A model generated the notes under the pieces. That model made no database searches. It had not been told where the DNA came from and worked only from the letters and a program-made list of their open reading frames with translations. Positions 19,691-31,749 of a stretch of DNA of 64,000 nucleotides are shown here, piece after piece. Position 1 is the first letter of the stretch; every line of letters starts with the position of its first letter. The stretch comes from Halichoerus grypus (Eukaryota > Chordata > Mammalia > Carnivora > Phocidae): contig NC_135721.1 of NCBI RefSeq assembly GCF_964656455.1, positions 87,834,754-87,898,753 of the forward strand, written 5' to 3'. Made by a program: the position numbers and the translations under genes.

Positions 19691-22094
19691 TGGGTCACTG
19701 ACCAAGAGGACAGGTGCTAGTGGCGGGGGGGAAGCAGGGAGTAGGGTTGGACGTTTCTCCCGAGTGAGGTATCAGGAGGTATCTGAGAAGGGAATGGCTT
19801 CTGGCTCCTATCCCAGAAGACACTGGTTTCATCGTGGGGATGTGTGTTTAATATCCCCATAACAGCAACAAATGGTTTCAATTTTTTTTTTTTTTTTTTT
19901 GGACCTGGGCACAATTTTGATCCCCTGCTCCCAAGAATAGGATTACTCTTTCATCCGAAGCAATCATGGAGAATCTAGTTCTGGGCCTTTTCCTTCTCTC
20001 CGCTCTCCTTCCTTCCCCTCCCCTCCCCCTTCCTCCTTTTGTTCATAAAATGGATGCTGAATTCTCACCAGAAAGAAATAAAGGGCGAGAGCATCCTGTG
20101 TTCAGCTCAGAGAATCCTCGAGCGCTACGCTAAAGGAATCACTGACCTAGAATGCCAGAGGTTTGTGTGAGCTGCAGGGAAGACAGGGGGTCCCGGCCCT
20201 GGGAGGAGGTGTTCTTGGCTGAACTGCGGCCCAGGCTTTGTTCTTGGCTCCAAGCACAGCAGTCCCCAGCAGGTACCTGGGGTTGGGACCCTCACTTTTG
20301 GGGCAGGACTTTCCCAGCAGCCATCAGTTACCTGCCCTCTCTTCCAAGCTGTGAGCTGGAGAGCTTTTCCACTTGGAACCCCACTATGGCCCTCTCCTGT
20401 CTCGCTCTTCTGACCGACGGCCCGGTCGGCAATTAGTAAGTGTCACACCTCGACTCTCAATCTATGATGGTTGAAAAGATAGATCAAAGCGATCTGCAGT
20501 GTGCTGTAGCCATAGAAAGAAGAGAGAAGGCCAATTAAAAAAAAATAAAGTTTGCCTTAAATCCTGACACACCGTGCACCACGGCCTGCGCCTCCCACTC
20601 CTTCACAGTTGGATCTAGGAGAAGGTTGCTGTAAGCGCTGGAAAATAATAGTTATCCAGACCCTTCGTGTGTGGGGCCTGGGCTACCCACTAGGGCTTCC
20701 GGAATAAAAAAGTAATGCTTCCATCTGAGTGCCTGAACCAAAGGAGCGGGCCGCTGTGTGGGTGTGGGAGCCGTGCCTGGGCTCTTGAGCAGAATTTATG
20801 TCCTTCATCTGCAATTAGCCCATTGCCACTTCTGAGAACATGAATAGTTCACTCTGCTGTTAATGGGAATGCTGTTCTCACCCCAATGGGAGGAAAAATG
20901 CCCAGAAACATGTTGAATGGATTTTTTTTTTTTTTTGATGCTTAAAAACATTGCAGTGATTTTCTGCTTCCAAAAAGGACATGTTGATAACTTTTCCATA
21001 TGGTAATTTTCTGTTATGATTGTTAGTGGCTTGGCAATTTTTAAGACGAAATTCCTAACGGTCAGCAGAATTTCGTCCCATTTTCAATCCATAAGACCAG
21101 TTAAGTTTTCAGGGAGGAAGCCATTATTTCTTCCCTTTTTATTCATACTGAAAAGACATGTCTCTGTGCCCAATCCCATAGTTATCTCATCTTTTCTAAT
21201 GTGGCTTCAGCTTCGTGAAGAGCCTTGGGCATGGATGCGAAGGCACCCTGATGGGCCAGTCGTTCTCGTGGTTCGGAGATGCCAGCACTGAGTTTCCCCA
21301 AGTTACCTTTTCCAATTCCAATAACATTCTGTGCGTCAGCGTTGCCAGGGTAGATGCGGCCAGGCCCGGGATAGAAACCCTGTTTTCCATGCAGAGATGA
21401 CTCTCATACAAACAGGCTCTCTTCCCTGCCCGACAACAGGCTGTCTCACACAACTTAAAAATTCAAAATGTCTTTTCCTAAAAATACCAAAGAAGAATCT
21501 TACCAAAATTATTTAGTATCACTTGTTTTTTTTTCTCTCTCCCCCCGCTCTCCACCCCGCTGTGGTTGGTATTCACGGAAGAAGTTATATTTATGTACCT
21601 AATAGAAATAATGTAGATGATCCTAAGAATGGTGTTAGCTCTGGAAACAACCCAAACGCAGATGATGTTTGAAATGAGAGACTGAGAGGATTTGCAACCT
21701 CCTCCCCATGAGAATTGCAAGTTTTCATTTGTAAAAGGCGGTGAATATACACGTGTCGAGCCGGAATGACTACCTAATGTCAAAGGTGAATGGAAACCGG
21801 CCTTTTCAGATGCCACTTTTCTGTAACCCTTCCCTTTGGTGGTCTTCTCCCTTCCAACTTGCCTCCGTCAATTAAGCTATGGAGGGCTTAGGGCCGAGGC
21901 AAAATGATGCTTTTTTCTTTTTTGTGAAGGCTTGGTTATATTTATTTACATTGGGCACTAGACATGTCAGAATGTATCCACCTGCTGATGCCAGGTTATA
22001 AGAAATTCACTTCACAAAAACATTCCTAGGATGGTTCTCTAAGCAACAGATTCCTGGCACACTGAAGGGAGTGTTTTATCTCAGGGAACGGCAA
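19691..22094. other. Unique non-coding stretch
   Basis: It holds a T-run (19881-19900), a pyrimidine-rich patch (19985-20038), another T-run (20921-20936), and otherwise no recognised repeat. I see no credible exon. Confidence 0.4.
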
Positions 22095-22560
22095 AATGTC
22101 AATGGCTGTGTCGGTCCAGACTCTCAGTTGCAGGTGACAGAATCTACCCCGTCTAAGCAGAACGATATTTACATAGGGATAGAGCTTGCCTTCAGAATTT
22201 GGGGACAGACGAAGAAAGGCTATACAATAATCTCACAGGAACAATGTCCAAAATCATCCCGCGGAGTCAGGCTGCCGAGGAGGCTGATGCCTTTCTCCTG
22301 ACCAGGAAGATGCTGCCTCAGCCAGAGCCACGTGCCACCTTTGCTTCGCTCTGTACTTGCAAGAAGGTGTACCTTCTCTCCATGGAACTCCATTCAGAAT
22401 CTGAGTGCCTGCGCCCCCATCTGATGTGTCGGTACCAAGTCTCACCCTGAAGCCTAGCCAGGAAGTGTGGGATATGTAAACTGTAGCTTTCCAGCTCCTT
22501 TCCCGCAGGGAACTGCGGGAAGACGCATTAGAATAGGGTAGGAATGGAGGTTGAGGAAGT
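22095..22560. other. Possible old LTR-type repeat
   Basis: The wording TCAGTTGCAGGTGACAGAATCTACCCCGTCTAAGCAGAA resembles the start of a dispersed mammalian LTR-type repeat (GTTGCAAGTGACAGAAACCCAACTCAAACTAGC). A similar start is seen near 31087. The rest is too diverged to name. Confidence 0.35.
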
Positions 22561-23219
22561 CAACCCACAGGAGCTACCACGTGTGAAACAGACCAGAATA
22601 CAGTGGGGAGGGTGGGTGGGAGCGGGGAGATGAGCCAAATGAAACAACTTTCAGCTCAGTCTGGCAGCACATAGACCCTGGGTTAGAGAGCTCAGTATAA
22701 ACTGGTTGGTGGAGAAGCCAGGATTGGTCAGTGGTTATGGCATCCTGAAGGAGTCTGTCTAGCCTGGCGCCTACCTAGCCACCCAGTGTCCCTCCAGGCC
22801 CACCTCACAAGCAGTGCTGTAGGGAGGTCAGAGGACATTCTCAACCATCCAGTCCTCTATCTCGAGAGGGCTTTTCTCTCCCGCCCAAGGGACCTGGAGG
22901 CTTCTGGAGTGTCCTTCTCCTCATCTTCTCCTCCTCCCTTGTGTCCAGGTCTTCTTCTGGGTGGTCTTGGCTCTGGGGATGTAGCATCTGCTTCTACTCC
23001 AAGCTGGAGCCATGTTTGAGCCGTGGCAGGGTCTGAAGTAGCACATACAAGATCGTCTTGTTTATTTCCATGTGGAGCTTGAGAGAGACATCTTGTGATG
23101 GTACAGCTATTCCTTTCACGGTTTCTTTACTTACCTCATCTTATTTGGCTTTCATAAAAATCACCAGGTTTTAAGAGAATTATGAATATGTTTGAAAGAG
23201 GCAAATGATAGTGGTGATA
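22561..23219. other. Unique non-coding stretch
   Basis: I see no recognised repeat and no exon. Confidence 0.4.
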
Positions 23220-23412
23220 TATTTTTACTATGCTTTTTGCATCTGTAACACATGTTTAACCATCCTCTGAGTTAGGTCTAATTACTCTCAACATATAGAT
23301 GGAAAATCATAGATTTATAGATGGAATTTATAGGTGGAAACTGAAGTTCAGAGAGGTAAAGTGACTTGTTTAAAGTAACACAATATCTCAGAGCTGGTCT
23401 GGTGACTCGAGT
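23220..23412 (-). mobile_element. MIR fragment, antisense
   Basis: GGAAACTGAAGTTCAGAGAGGTAAAGTGACTTGTTTAAAGTAACACAATATCTCAGAGCTGGTCTGGTGACTCGAG follows antisense MIR. The upstream part is disturbed by a local ATAGATGGAAAATCATAGATTTATAGATGGAA repeat. Confidence 0.8.
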
Positions 23413-23507
23413 AGAAGGTTCTGTTCCCACATATGGAATTCTCTTGGCATAAAGATATGAACAAGAGTAGATGGAGGTGGGAGGCTCGATATTGAGGTGA
23501 GGGATAT

Positions 23508-23510
23508 GCA

Positions 23511-23538
<28 letters not shown>
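23508..23538. repeat. (TG)n microsatellite
   Basis: About thirteen TG units follow ATGCA. This is a typical polymorphic dinucleotide repeat. Confidence 0.95.
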
Positions 23539-23542
<4 letters not shown>

Positions 23543-25211
23543 GATCATGCAGATTTTATGAAGTTTTACATAAATATATATGAGTTAATTCAACTACAGT
23601 GCATGGCTGGTAGGATGTTGCATTTTTCGATTGAGATCTTACAACTTGGCATTGTTATCCCATTGTTCTACCTTAACAAAGCCAGGGTAGCTGGAAGAAT
23701 CAGGCCAGGATTGCACACATGCTTTTTATTTGCCACATGGGGCCAATTGGCAAGATGCCTGTAGAGAGTTGACGCCCCAGGGAACTAGAAAACACTGATT
23801 GGCCCACGACGAGGTCAGAAACTCTGAAGCATCTGTCTGGAAGAATGAATATTCCCTGACATTGCCTACACCAGCCCTCACCCTGGGCTGGCATTTCTGC
23901 CTATCCCCTCATGGAATGGGCGAATAAAATGAAGAGGAGGACGGTGAGGTTTGCCCAAGGTCCTTTAGTGGGCAAACATCCTGCATTGCTGTCCTCAGAG
24001 GGCCGGACTTCATCCAGGGCAAAGGTTCCTGAGAAGGGCCAGGCCCTGAGGAGAGGGGCCAAGTGTAGAAAGAGAAGGTTTAGCTGGTAGGCATGATGAG
24101 AGGCTGTGTGATGGGAGTCGGGGAAGTTGATCCTTGAGCGAAATTCACTCATTTGTGCAGCATCCTCTCTCTGTACTGAGTGCCAGGCCCTGCACTGCAC
24201 CCCGAGCAAATTATTACTGCTTTTGAGGAGCTTCTACTAATTAACAGATGGATAGCAACACTGATCAGAAATAACAGCGAACCTGCGTATAGCATCCTAC
24301 ACCTACAGAGCATTTTTCACCTGCGGTGTCTGGTTTCGCCCGCACAGTCTCTGGAGGCAGAAAGAGCAGGTCGATGATCATTTTCTAGTGAGAATCTCTA
24401 AAGCTCAGAGTAGTTAGACTCAAACTCATTCTTTCTGCTCTGCATCCCAGCATTCTTTATTTCAATAATGATGGTTTCAAGCCAAGAGTAGATTGTATTA
24501 ATGCGAGGGAGAGAAAAACCGTGAACACAGTGTGAGATGCAGGATTTTCCCCCAACAATTCCTGAGAGTTCCCTGTCCCTCAATCATCACCCTGACATAG
24601 CACGCAGCACCTCTTCCTGGCCCACTTCACACAAGGCCTGCTGCCACTCCTAGGTTGCTTTGCCCAGCAGCAGTCAGCCTCCCCGGGCCACATCCCCCAA
24701 CGCTTCTGCAAGGATTCTCCCCAGACTTTCCACTCCACCCTGTCCTCTGTCTGTGGACTTGTGAGGAAACCACAGCATTGTGCCACAGGAGGGAGGGACA
24801 ACAGAACCACAGGCTCTGAGGGCACCGGAGGAGCAGGTCATGAGGAAGGCCACCTTGCAGCCCCAGGGCCCTCTGCAAAATGCTGCTTCCTGGCCCTGGG
24901 GCATGGTCCCCACCCCCTGATGGTGGTCAAGAGGGGATATATTTTCCCACTGCCAAGAAAAGGTGGCACAAGCTTGGGATCACCATTCTTACCTATGTTT
25001 GAGGGACCTAGGGAATGATTCAAGCTGACAAATCCCTGGTTTTCCAGAACCCTAGGAAAACTTGGATGACTGTCAGGAAAACAGCAGGTCTTGTGCTAAG
25101 TCTGGAAAGTCAGGTGTGGTTCAGAGAACTGGGGCAGGGTGTATTGAAGTATCTAGAAACCATTTGTGTTGTATGTTAGGTTAGTTTACTAGTTAATCAA
25201 CTAACCGTATT
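23539..25211. other. Unique non-coding stretch
   Basis: I recognise no firm repeat. Overlapping ORFs of 60-85 codons at 24580-25020 lie on both strands in a GC-richer patch and show no domain. Confidence 0.4.
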
Positions 25212-25665
25212 AGTTTCCCAGAGCTATTATAATGACCACACTTGGGGTGGCTTAAAACAACACACATCTATTCTCTCGTGGTTCTGGAGGCCCAAGCTCC
25301 ACGTTCAAGGTGTCAGCAGGGCCATGCTTCCTTCCCTCTGATGCTCTCCCGGAGGATCCTTCCTTGCTTCTTCCAGCTTCTGGTGGCTGCCAGCAATCCT
25401 TGAAGCTTTTTTGTTTGTAGAAGCTTCGGTCCAGTCTCTGCCTCTGCTGTCATCTGGCATTCTCCCTGGTGTCTCTGTGTCCAGATCACTCTCTTCCCTC
25501 ATAAAGACACCAGTCTCTGGATTAGGCCTATCCTAATCCAGCATGACCTCATTTTAACTTGATTACAACTGCAAAGACCCTCCTTCCAAGTAAGGTCACA
25601 TTCACAGGTACTGGGAGTTAGGGCTTCAACGTAGCTTTTAAGGGACACCATTCGGCTCATGACAA
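25212..25665 (-). mobile_element. MLT1-type MaLR LTR, antisense
   Basis: Read on the minus strand it is the MLT1 LTR layout. The plus strand opens GTATTAGTTTCCCAGAGCTATTATAATGACC and continues GGTGGCTTAAAACAACACACAT, TTCTGGAGGCCCAAG, CAGCATGACCTCATTTTAACTTGATTAC and AAGGTCACATTCACAGGTACTGGGAGTTAGGGCTTCAAC. Solitary LTR; no internal viral genes are attached. Confidence 0.9.
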
Positions 25666-26454
25666 CAGCGGGAGATTTCAAGCACAGTGAAGAGAGCAAA
25701 GGGGGCAGTTTCAAATGTTGGAAATCATACTGAAGATTTTGGTGAATAAAAGGATAAAGGTATTAGCCCTAGGCAAGAAAAAGCAAAAAATATGCAGTAG
25801 GTTTATTTTAAGTTCAGGGATAGGTGAAGAGAAGATAACTACAAAATTAGTAAATTATCTTTTATGACTTTTCATGGTTATCTAAAGCATGTCTCATGAA
25901 TCTTTACATCTACAGCAATATGATTATTGATTCAGGCAGGTAAACATGGCCTCATAAAGAACAATTTGCTAGCAAGACAGTCCTTATCACCTTGACATTG
26001 AATGGGGGAAAAGATACAACGGAGGAAAATCTGTCACTCATGATAGTGAATAGAGCATTTAATCTGATTTAAAGTCCTCTGTTTCAAACTGCTTACTTGG
26101 CTAAACAAAGCTCTGTAATTCACTAGGTCGTATATGCAGCTTCCTTAAAAGTAAGATAAAGAAACTTTAGAGCACAGCATCCAAATAAATAAGGCACTTT
26201 TCCATTTAAGTGACTTATCTCATGATTTCCCTTTAATTTAAAGTTTATTTCCTTCTTCAGCAGAGACTCATATTTCTAACTTCTGATTTTCCGCTTTGAA
26301 AGGGGGAGCTGAAATTATTTTGTTTGCACATGTGCACAGCATTCCTTTAAAAGAACAGAATGATCAAAGATTAGGAGGTGTATTCTGAAAACAGGGGCTG
26401 GATACAGCAGGATGTGGTGGCAGACAGGCTGTGAGGGATGGGAGGGGACCACGT
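25666..26454. other. Unique non-coding AT-rich stretch
   Basis: No repeat or exon is recognised. Confidence 0.4.
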
Positions 26455-26517
26455 GGGGCCTCCCCTGGGCTCATAGAATGTGTGTGCTCAGCAGATGTTT
26501 GGTGAATGAATGAACAA
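26455..26517 (+). mobile_element. L2 3' tail fragment
   Basis: GTGTGCTCAGCAGATGTTTGGTGAATGAATGAAC matches the L2 3' end (GTAGGTGCTCAATAAATGTTTGTTGAATGAATGAA). Confidence 0.7.
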
Positions 26518-26624
26518 TAGCAGAGACAATGCAGGAAACTTACTAGAAATAAAGATGACAGGAGTGGAGAATGAGTGGGGTGTAAGATGTGACCTTCCTT
26601 TTGGAGATACTGATCTTATGCCTC

Positions 26625-26960
26625 TAGAAAGATCACTCCAGGAGGCAGAAAAGCAAAACTGGGGCTTAGGAGTGAGGTCAGGGTGGAATGCTGGTTTAGG
26701 AGGCATTGACATGGAAATAATAGTTGAAATAATGGGACCTGGTGAAATTTCTGATTGAAACTCTACACAGAAAAAGAGGTGGGCTCAGAACAGAACAGAA
26801 CATGGAAACTGTTCACATTTAGGGGATGGTAGAGGAAGGAGGGCTGGAGAAGAAAAACAAGATGGGGCAGTGTGAAGGGTGGTGTTGGTCAGTAGTAGGG
26901 TAACCTAGTTGAAGTTGTCCAAGTCCAGTGAAGGACAGGGCTTGAGGATAGACCCGGCTG
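26625..26960 (-). mobile_element. Possible L2 internal fragment, antisense
   Basis: AGATCACTCCAGGAGGCAGAAAAG and GGTTTAGGAGGCATTGACATGGAAATAATAG resemble the antisense L2 segment AGATCACTCTGGCTGC.., GTTAGGAGGCTGTTGCAGTAATCC. It is diverged and the boundaries are vague. Confidence 0.4.
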
Positions 26961-27182
26961 CTGAAATGACAGGGAGGACAGGGATGGCAGGCCAGAAGAT
27001 TCCCAGTATCCTGCAGCTGTGTGAGAGCGGAGTTAGAGGAGTGATTGGTGCCCCAGGCATGGCTGCTGCTGGGAAGTGTGAATCAGATGCTTTGGGATGA
27101 TGGTGGGAGTTGTCCTGCTGGAAACTGGTGAAAGAAAGACACGTTGTCAGTCTTGGAAGACATTTGAGTAGCATAACCTCAT

Positions 27183-27405
27183 GGTTTTAAGAACCTGGGT
27201 TCTAGAGTCATATCTATGTTCCAAAACCAGCTCTGTGATGTTTGTGACCTTGGGCAACTTCCTTAGGCAAACCAATATTTCATTTCCTCACCTGTGAAGT
27301 GGTCATAAAATATGAGCTGGCATTGAACATGACAATGTGTGTAAAGAGCCTAGTCCAATATGAGGGGCATAGCAGGTGCTCAGTGAATGTTAGCTACTAG
27401 GAATA
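27183..27405 (+). mobile_element. MIR, nearly full length, sense
   Basis: It runs from TTAAGAACCTGGGTTCTAGAGTCA through TGTGACCTTGGGCAACTTCCTTAGGC, CATTTCCTCACCTGTGAAGTGG and GTGTAAAGAGCCTAGTCC to GCAGGTGCTCAGTGAATGTTAGCTAC, covering essentially the whole MIR. Confidence 0.9.
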
Positions 27406-27463
27406 GCAGCAGCAATAGTGCTTGCATGGCTAGGAAGATAAGAACTCAGGTTTGGAGGTTGTA

Positions 27464-27790
27464 TCAGTCAGGCTAGACAATGATATGCTGCAGTAACAAA
27501 CAACCCTAAACCTCAGCACCTTATAATAACAAAGGTCTATTTTTCGCCCAAGTGGCATGTTCATCATGTGTTGGCAGTGCCTCTACCATGTCACCTTCAC
27601 TCTGAGACCCAAGCAGAAGAAAAGGAGTGCCTGGCAAAGAGCATGGTGGCTTATACAGCTTCTGCTCCAAAGTAACATGTGCCACTTTTGCTCACATTTC
27701 ACTGGCCACAGTCACACAGCAGGGCCTGAGTGCAGTCGAGCAGGGAAGTATAATTTCTCAACTAGGGACACCTGATGTTGGTAAACAGTA
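27464..27790 (-). mobile_element. LTR-type interspersed repeat, antisense (family uncertain)
   Basis: GTATCAGTCAGGCTAGACAATGATATGCTGCAGTAACAAACAACCC..CTTATAATAACAAAGGTCTATTT is a familiar mammalian LTR-type dispersed sequence in reverse (TTATGCTGCTATAACAAACAACCCCAAAATCTCAGTGGCTTATAACAACAAAGG). I recognise the dispersed sequence but am unsure of the family name. The 72-codon ORF inside it is spurious. Confidence 0.6.
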
Positions 27791-28375
27791 ATTCAGTTGA
27801 CTGCAGTGGAGCTAGTCAGTGGCATAAGCAGGGAGCTTGACCACCTGTGTAACTCAGTAACTCAGTTTCAAAGCCTGGGTCACAGAATCAGAGCAGGGCT
27901 AGGAGAGTTGTTCCTGAGCCTGGGATGGGACAAGCAGAGCATGGGACAGGCATGCGGAGTCCTGGGCAATTCTCTTCAGGAAGAAAGAAAACCAAGATGA
28001 AGAAACCAATAATACCAAACAGGAAGGGAGAGTTGATGAAAGTTACACAATAACCTGACCTAAGTCATCGCGGGCCCAACAACCCATGTGTGTTCACAGA
28101 CAGGTGAGCACTTGTGTTGTGTGCCCAGGAGGCCAGGTCCCAGGTGGAAGAGAACCATGCAAAGAAGTGAAGCTCAGGCACCTGCTTCTGTTCTCAGACT
28201 CATCCTTGCATCCTCAGGGAAGTTCTGTTCTTCGCTGGCCTGTCCCAAGTCAATACCATAGAGCAATGAGTGAAAAAAGTGAGAAATGGAATGAGAGAAA
28301 CAACACCATCATTAAACATGTGCACACAAAACACATACAACATGCCTGGCCTCCCGCTGCCCTTGCAAACACATT
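27791..28375. other. Unique non-coding stretch
   Basis: No recognised repeat. The 103-codon plus-strand ORF at 28086-28397 runs into the A-run of the adjacent SINE and looks spurious. Confidence 0.4.
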
Positions 28376-28489
28376 AAAAAAAAAAAAAAGATTTTAGTTT
28401 CACCTAATCTTACACCCAATGTGGGGCTTGAATTTACAGCCCCGACATCAAGAGTTGCATGCTCCACTGACGGAGCTAGCCGGGCGCCT
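28376..28489 (-). mobile_element. Can-SINE, antisense, internally shortened older subtype
   Basis: An A-run with AGATTTTAG leads to CCCAATGTGGGGCTTGAATTTACAG, ATCAAGAGTTGCATGCTCCACTGACGGAGCTAGCCGGGCGCC. The ATCAAGAGT signature belongs to the subtype with GACTCTTGATTTC in the head, also seen at 36543 and 59131. The CT-rich middle is absent. Confidence 0.9.
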
Positions 28490-29839
28490 CAGAGAGTGCC
28501 CACATTTTAAATAGAACGATCATGGAAGGTTAGGAGGGAGCAAAGGACGGCAGTGTGGAAAAGCGATAAAAGAGAATTAATAAGATAAACAAGAGTGGCA
28601 CCTCACCCAGGCCAGTGGTGACAATGCTCCATGAGCTGAGGAGTATAATTAACTCGACCCTTTGCACCTGAACTCCAAAAATGAATGAATGAATGAATGA
28701 AAATCTTTGTCTTCTACTCAGTCTTCCAAAGTATTTGATGTTTCACCAAAGAGATCTCATTAGAGCTTTAAACACTTGAGCTATTTGTTTGCTTTATTTC
28801 ATGAAGAGGCTGTGTATAGCTCTCATCCCATGGTGTGTGCTCAGATGTTCTCAGGTATTCCCTGTGTGGACTGGATGGAGTCTGGAGCAAGAACCCATCT
28901 GACAACCACTGGGCTCTCCAGTAAAACTCCCTGTGATGATGGAAATGTTCTCCAATCTGTGCTGTTCAACTCAGGAACTGAATTTTAAATTTTACTTAAA
29001 TTTAAGTGCAAATAGCCATATGGCTACCATTTGGGGCAACTGAGGCTAGATTCTAGGTCCCAGAGTGGATATGCCAGGCAGTACTTACCTTCTGGATGGG
29101 CCTGGAACCCTCCAGATGATCTGGCCTGGCTGTTACCTGTTACACAGGACACAGCAAGTCCTGGCTCCTTCTCAGAAGTAGAAGATGTTTAATTATGTGG
29201 GGTGGGGTCACTGAGGGGAGGAAGCAGAGCCTAGGGCATCCTTTTCAACCAGGTTCTATAAGAGAAGTAAGCCCTACAGAGCATAAGGGGAGTGTTTATT
29301 TCTTCAGTGTTCTCAAGAGCAGTACCTATCTAGGACCATTCTAGGTACACGGGGGAGAAGGGAATTATTTATGTTCAGGACCTTAGGGCTTGCTTTTCTT
29401 CTGGAACTGGGATTTTTAAAAACTGGGCTAAAGAGAGGGCTCTAAAAGTAAAAGTAAGACAGTGGATCTCAACCTTCTCATTCCTTCCAAGGACATTTTT
29501 CTTGGACCTACAAAACCACCACAGGTATCAGAATGCAATAGGAGCCTATGATATGTCCAAGGTCTTGCCTGATAATTCTCTGGTATATAAGCAAAAGCAT
29601 TTCATCATCCAAGGAAGAAGTTCCAGCCAACTTCCAAGCCATGACTAACCTTGTTTTCTTCTCCATCATCATCACCATCACTCCTCTCCATCACTGCCTC
29701 CAAAACACTTGATTTCCTGGCCAGTTGTGCCACATATGTGGTTAAGAACAAACACAACCTTTTAAGAGCTTACAAGTACAGACAGATACACAGAATGTAG
29801 GTTGTGTTTGGCACGTAAAACTTAGTTATAAATCAACTT
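28490..29839. other. Unique non-coding stretch with one possible DNA-transposon scrap
   Basis: At 28957-29050, CTGTGCTGTTCAACTC.. and AAATAGCCATATGGCTACCATTTGGGGCAACTGAGGC resemble a diverged MER-type DNA element with CTGTCCAATA / TTGGACAG ends. Otherwise nothing is recognised. Confidence 0.4.
28680..28701. repeat. (ATGA)5 microsatellite
   Basis: Five tandem ATGA units. Confidence 0.9.
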
Positions 29840-29897
29840 GTATCTTTAAGACAAGAAATAGCTTACATCATTAATAGAATACAGAAAAGTACAAGAA

Positions 29898-30009
29898 AAA
29901 AAGTGTGTATATATATAGCGTATATATATATATACAGTGTGTATATATTTATACATATATACACATACATATATACACAAACACACATATATATATTCAT
30001 ACATACATG
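29898..30009. repeat. TA/TATACA low-complexity run
   Basis: About 110 bases of GTATATATATA, TATACACATACATATATACACAAACACACATATATA. It is prone to length change, and ORFs across it are meaningless. Confidence 0.92.
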
Positions 30010-30129
30010 AGATTCAGACAATACAGACATAGTCATTAAAGTACAAATGGAAGGTGAAAGTTTCTTTCCTTTCTTTGCATCTGTCTTCAAAAAGGTAACT
30101 TTCATGAACTTTTCTTGATTCCTTCCATA

Positions 30130-30334
30130 AATCAAAAAAAAAAAAAACACCTCTATGTATAACTGTTCATGTCAATGCATACACACTCACACATGTATAA
30201 TTCACAGGGGGATCAGAATATACAGACATAAAGACTGGCTTTTTCACATAACATGTGTGGAGATTTCTACTCTTGGAACGTGCAGGCACACCTCCTTCTT
30301 TGTCCTGTCTGCATAGTATTCCACTGTGTGGGCT
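30130..30334 (-). mobile_element. L1ME-like fragment, antisense, left part (split by MLT1)
   Basis: GGAGATTTCTACTCTTGGAACGTGCAGGCACACCTCC..TGCATAGTATTCCACTGTGTG follows the antisense L1ME segment ending GGCTGCATAGTATTCCATTGTATGG. The expected continuation (ACCATAATTTATTTAACCAGTCCC..GATGGACA) appears only after the MLT1 LTR at 30757. Confidence 0.75.
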
Positions 30335-30755
30335 AAAGGGTTGAATTATGTCCAACCCCAACAAAAAAAAATATGTTGGAGTCCTAACCCTTAGGTCTTC
30401 TTCAGAATGTGACCTTATTTGGAGATGGGGTCTTTATAGAGATGATGAAGTGAAAATGAGATCATTAGGTACAAAAATGACCGTTGTTCTTGTAAAAGGG
30501 AGAAATTTGAACATAGAGACAGGCATACATAGAGGAAGGTTGTTATGAACAGGTACAGGGAGAAGACCACCATTTACAAACCAAGAACAGAGGTCTGGGA
30601 GAGTTCCTTCCCTCATGACTTTCAGGAAGAAACAACCCTGCCAACACCTTCATCTTGAACTTCCTACCTCCAGAACTGTGAGACAATAAATTTCTATTAT
30701 TTAAGAACACCTAGTCTGTGGTATTTTGTTATGGCAGCCCCAGAAACTAACACAT
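30335..30755 (+). mobile_element. MLT1-type MaLR LTR, sense, inserted into an L1
   Basis: GGTTGAATTATGTCCAACCCCAAC, AATGTGACCTTATTTGGAGATGGGGTCTTTATAGAG, AACCCTGCCAACACC, CTCCAGAACTGTGAGACAATAAATTTCTATTATTTAAG, then GGTATTTTGTTATGGCAGCCCCAGAAACTAACACA: the full MLT1 order, with the AATAAA polyadenylation signal still readable. Solitary LTR with no coding sequence. Confidence 0.92.
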
Positions 30756-30830
30756 ATGGTGCATCAACATTTATTTAGCTAGTCCCTTAGATGGACACTT
30801 TGTTTCCAGAAGAATGTTTTTAATGCAGTA
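30756..30830 (-). mobile_element. L1ME-like fragment, antisense, right part
   Basis: TATGGTGCATCAACATTTATTTAGCTAGTCCCTTAGATGGACACTTTG continues the L1ME sequence that stops at 30334. This places the MLT1 insertion inside a pre-existing L1. Confidence 0.75.
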
Positions 30831-31069
30831 GGCAAACTGCAATTGAAAGAATCCCTTTGGGGAAGTTGTTTGTTTATTTTTTATAAAACAAACAATTCTT
30901 TTGGGGGTATGAATACTTACTAAGTATTCAGACTTGATTACTTGCGTTTTAATATATCAAGCTTTTGTAAAGCGAGCCCACCTGTCAACAAGACGCTGAT
31001 CCTGGTAGACGAAGCGCAGTTACAGAGATTCCATACCTCACAGTGATTGAAAGGGAGTCAGGCGACATT

Positions 31070-31706
31070 CTTAGGACTTTTTTGGTTGCAAGTGACAGGA
31101 GCCCCACTTGTACTAGTCTGAGGGCAAAGGAAATTAAATTTTTTAAAGATTATTTATTTATGAGAGAGAGAGAGAGAAAATGAGTGGGGGGGGGCAGAGG
31201 GGGAGAAGCAGACTCTCCGTTGAGCAGGGAGCCCGACTCAGAGCTTGATCCCAGGACCTGAGATCATGACCTGAGCCAAAGGCAGATGCTTAACCAACTG
31301 AGACACCCAGGCATCCTAGAAATTAATTTTAAGGCTATTCTGATGTCTTGCAGGATTTAAGGATAGCTGGGTTTCAGGGAAAATTGAGACCAGGACACCA
31401 TTAGAACCCTCTCCCTCTGACTTGAGTCCTCCTCCTCTTTGCAAATTTGATCAATTCTCCCTGTCTTCTTGAGATGAGCTTCCCTATTTATGTGGCCCAC
31501 AAGATAGAGAGCCTGGCTTTGAAAGGACTCTGATGGGCTCAGCTTGGGTCACGTTGTCATGCCAGGACCTAGCCTCACCCAAGAGCAGAGTCATGGTGTA
31601 CTAACCTAACTGCAACTTTGGAAACCATTTGGATGTTGGGAGTGGCATGGTGGGTGGAGAACTGCTGCTGTTGGAAGGAGGTTTCCAGAAGACAGCTGCC
31701 TGGGGT
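31070..31706. mobile_element. Old LTR-type repeat split by a Can-SINE (family uncertain)
   Basis: TGGTTGCAAGTGACAGGAGCCCCACTTGTACTAGTCTGAGGGCAAAGG on the left of the SINE and GGACTCTGATGGGCTCAGCTTGGGTCACG on its right are wordings I associate with one dispersed mammalian LTR-type repeat. Divergence is high and the name is uncertain. Confidence 0.4.
31138..31318 (-). mobile_element. Can-SINE, antisense, with 8-bp TSD
   Basis: Reversed tail AAAGATTATTTATTTATGAGAG, body GAAGCAGACTCTCCGTTGAGCAGGG, head CTGAGACACCCAGGCATCCT. GAAATTAA flanks it at 31130-31137 and 31319-31326. Confidence 0.95.
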
Positions 31707-31716
31707 CTCCTAATTG

Positions 31717-31720
<4 letters not shown>

Positions 31721-31749
<29 letters not shown>

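Noticed and set aside
25212..25665. MLT1 and other LTRs considered as an intact endogenous retrovirus
   Set aside because: All LTRs seen are solitary and none is linked to gag, pol or env-like sequence in the window.
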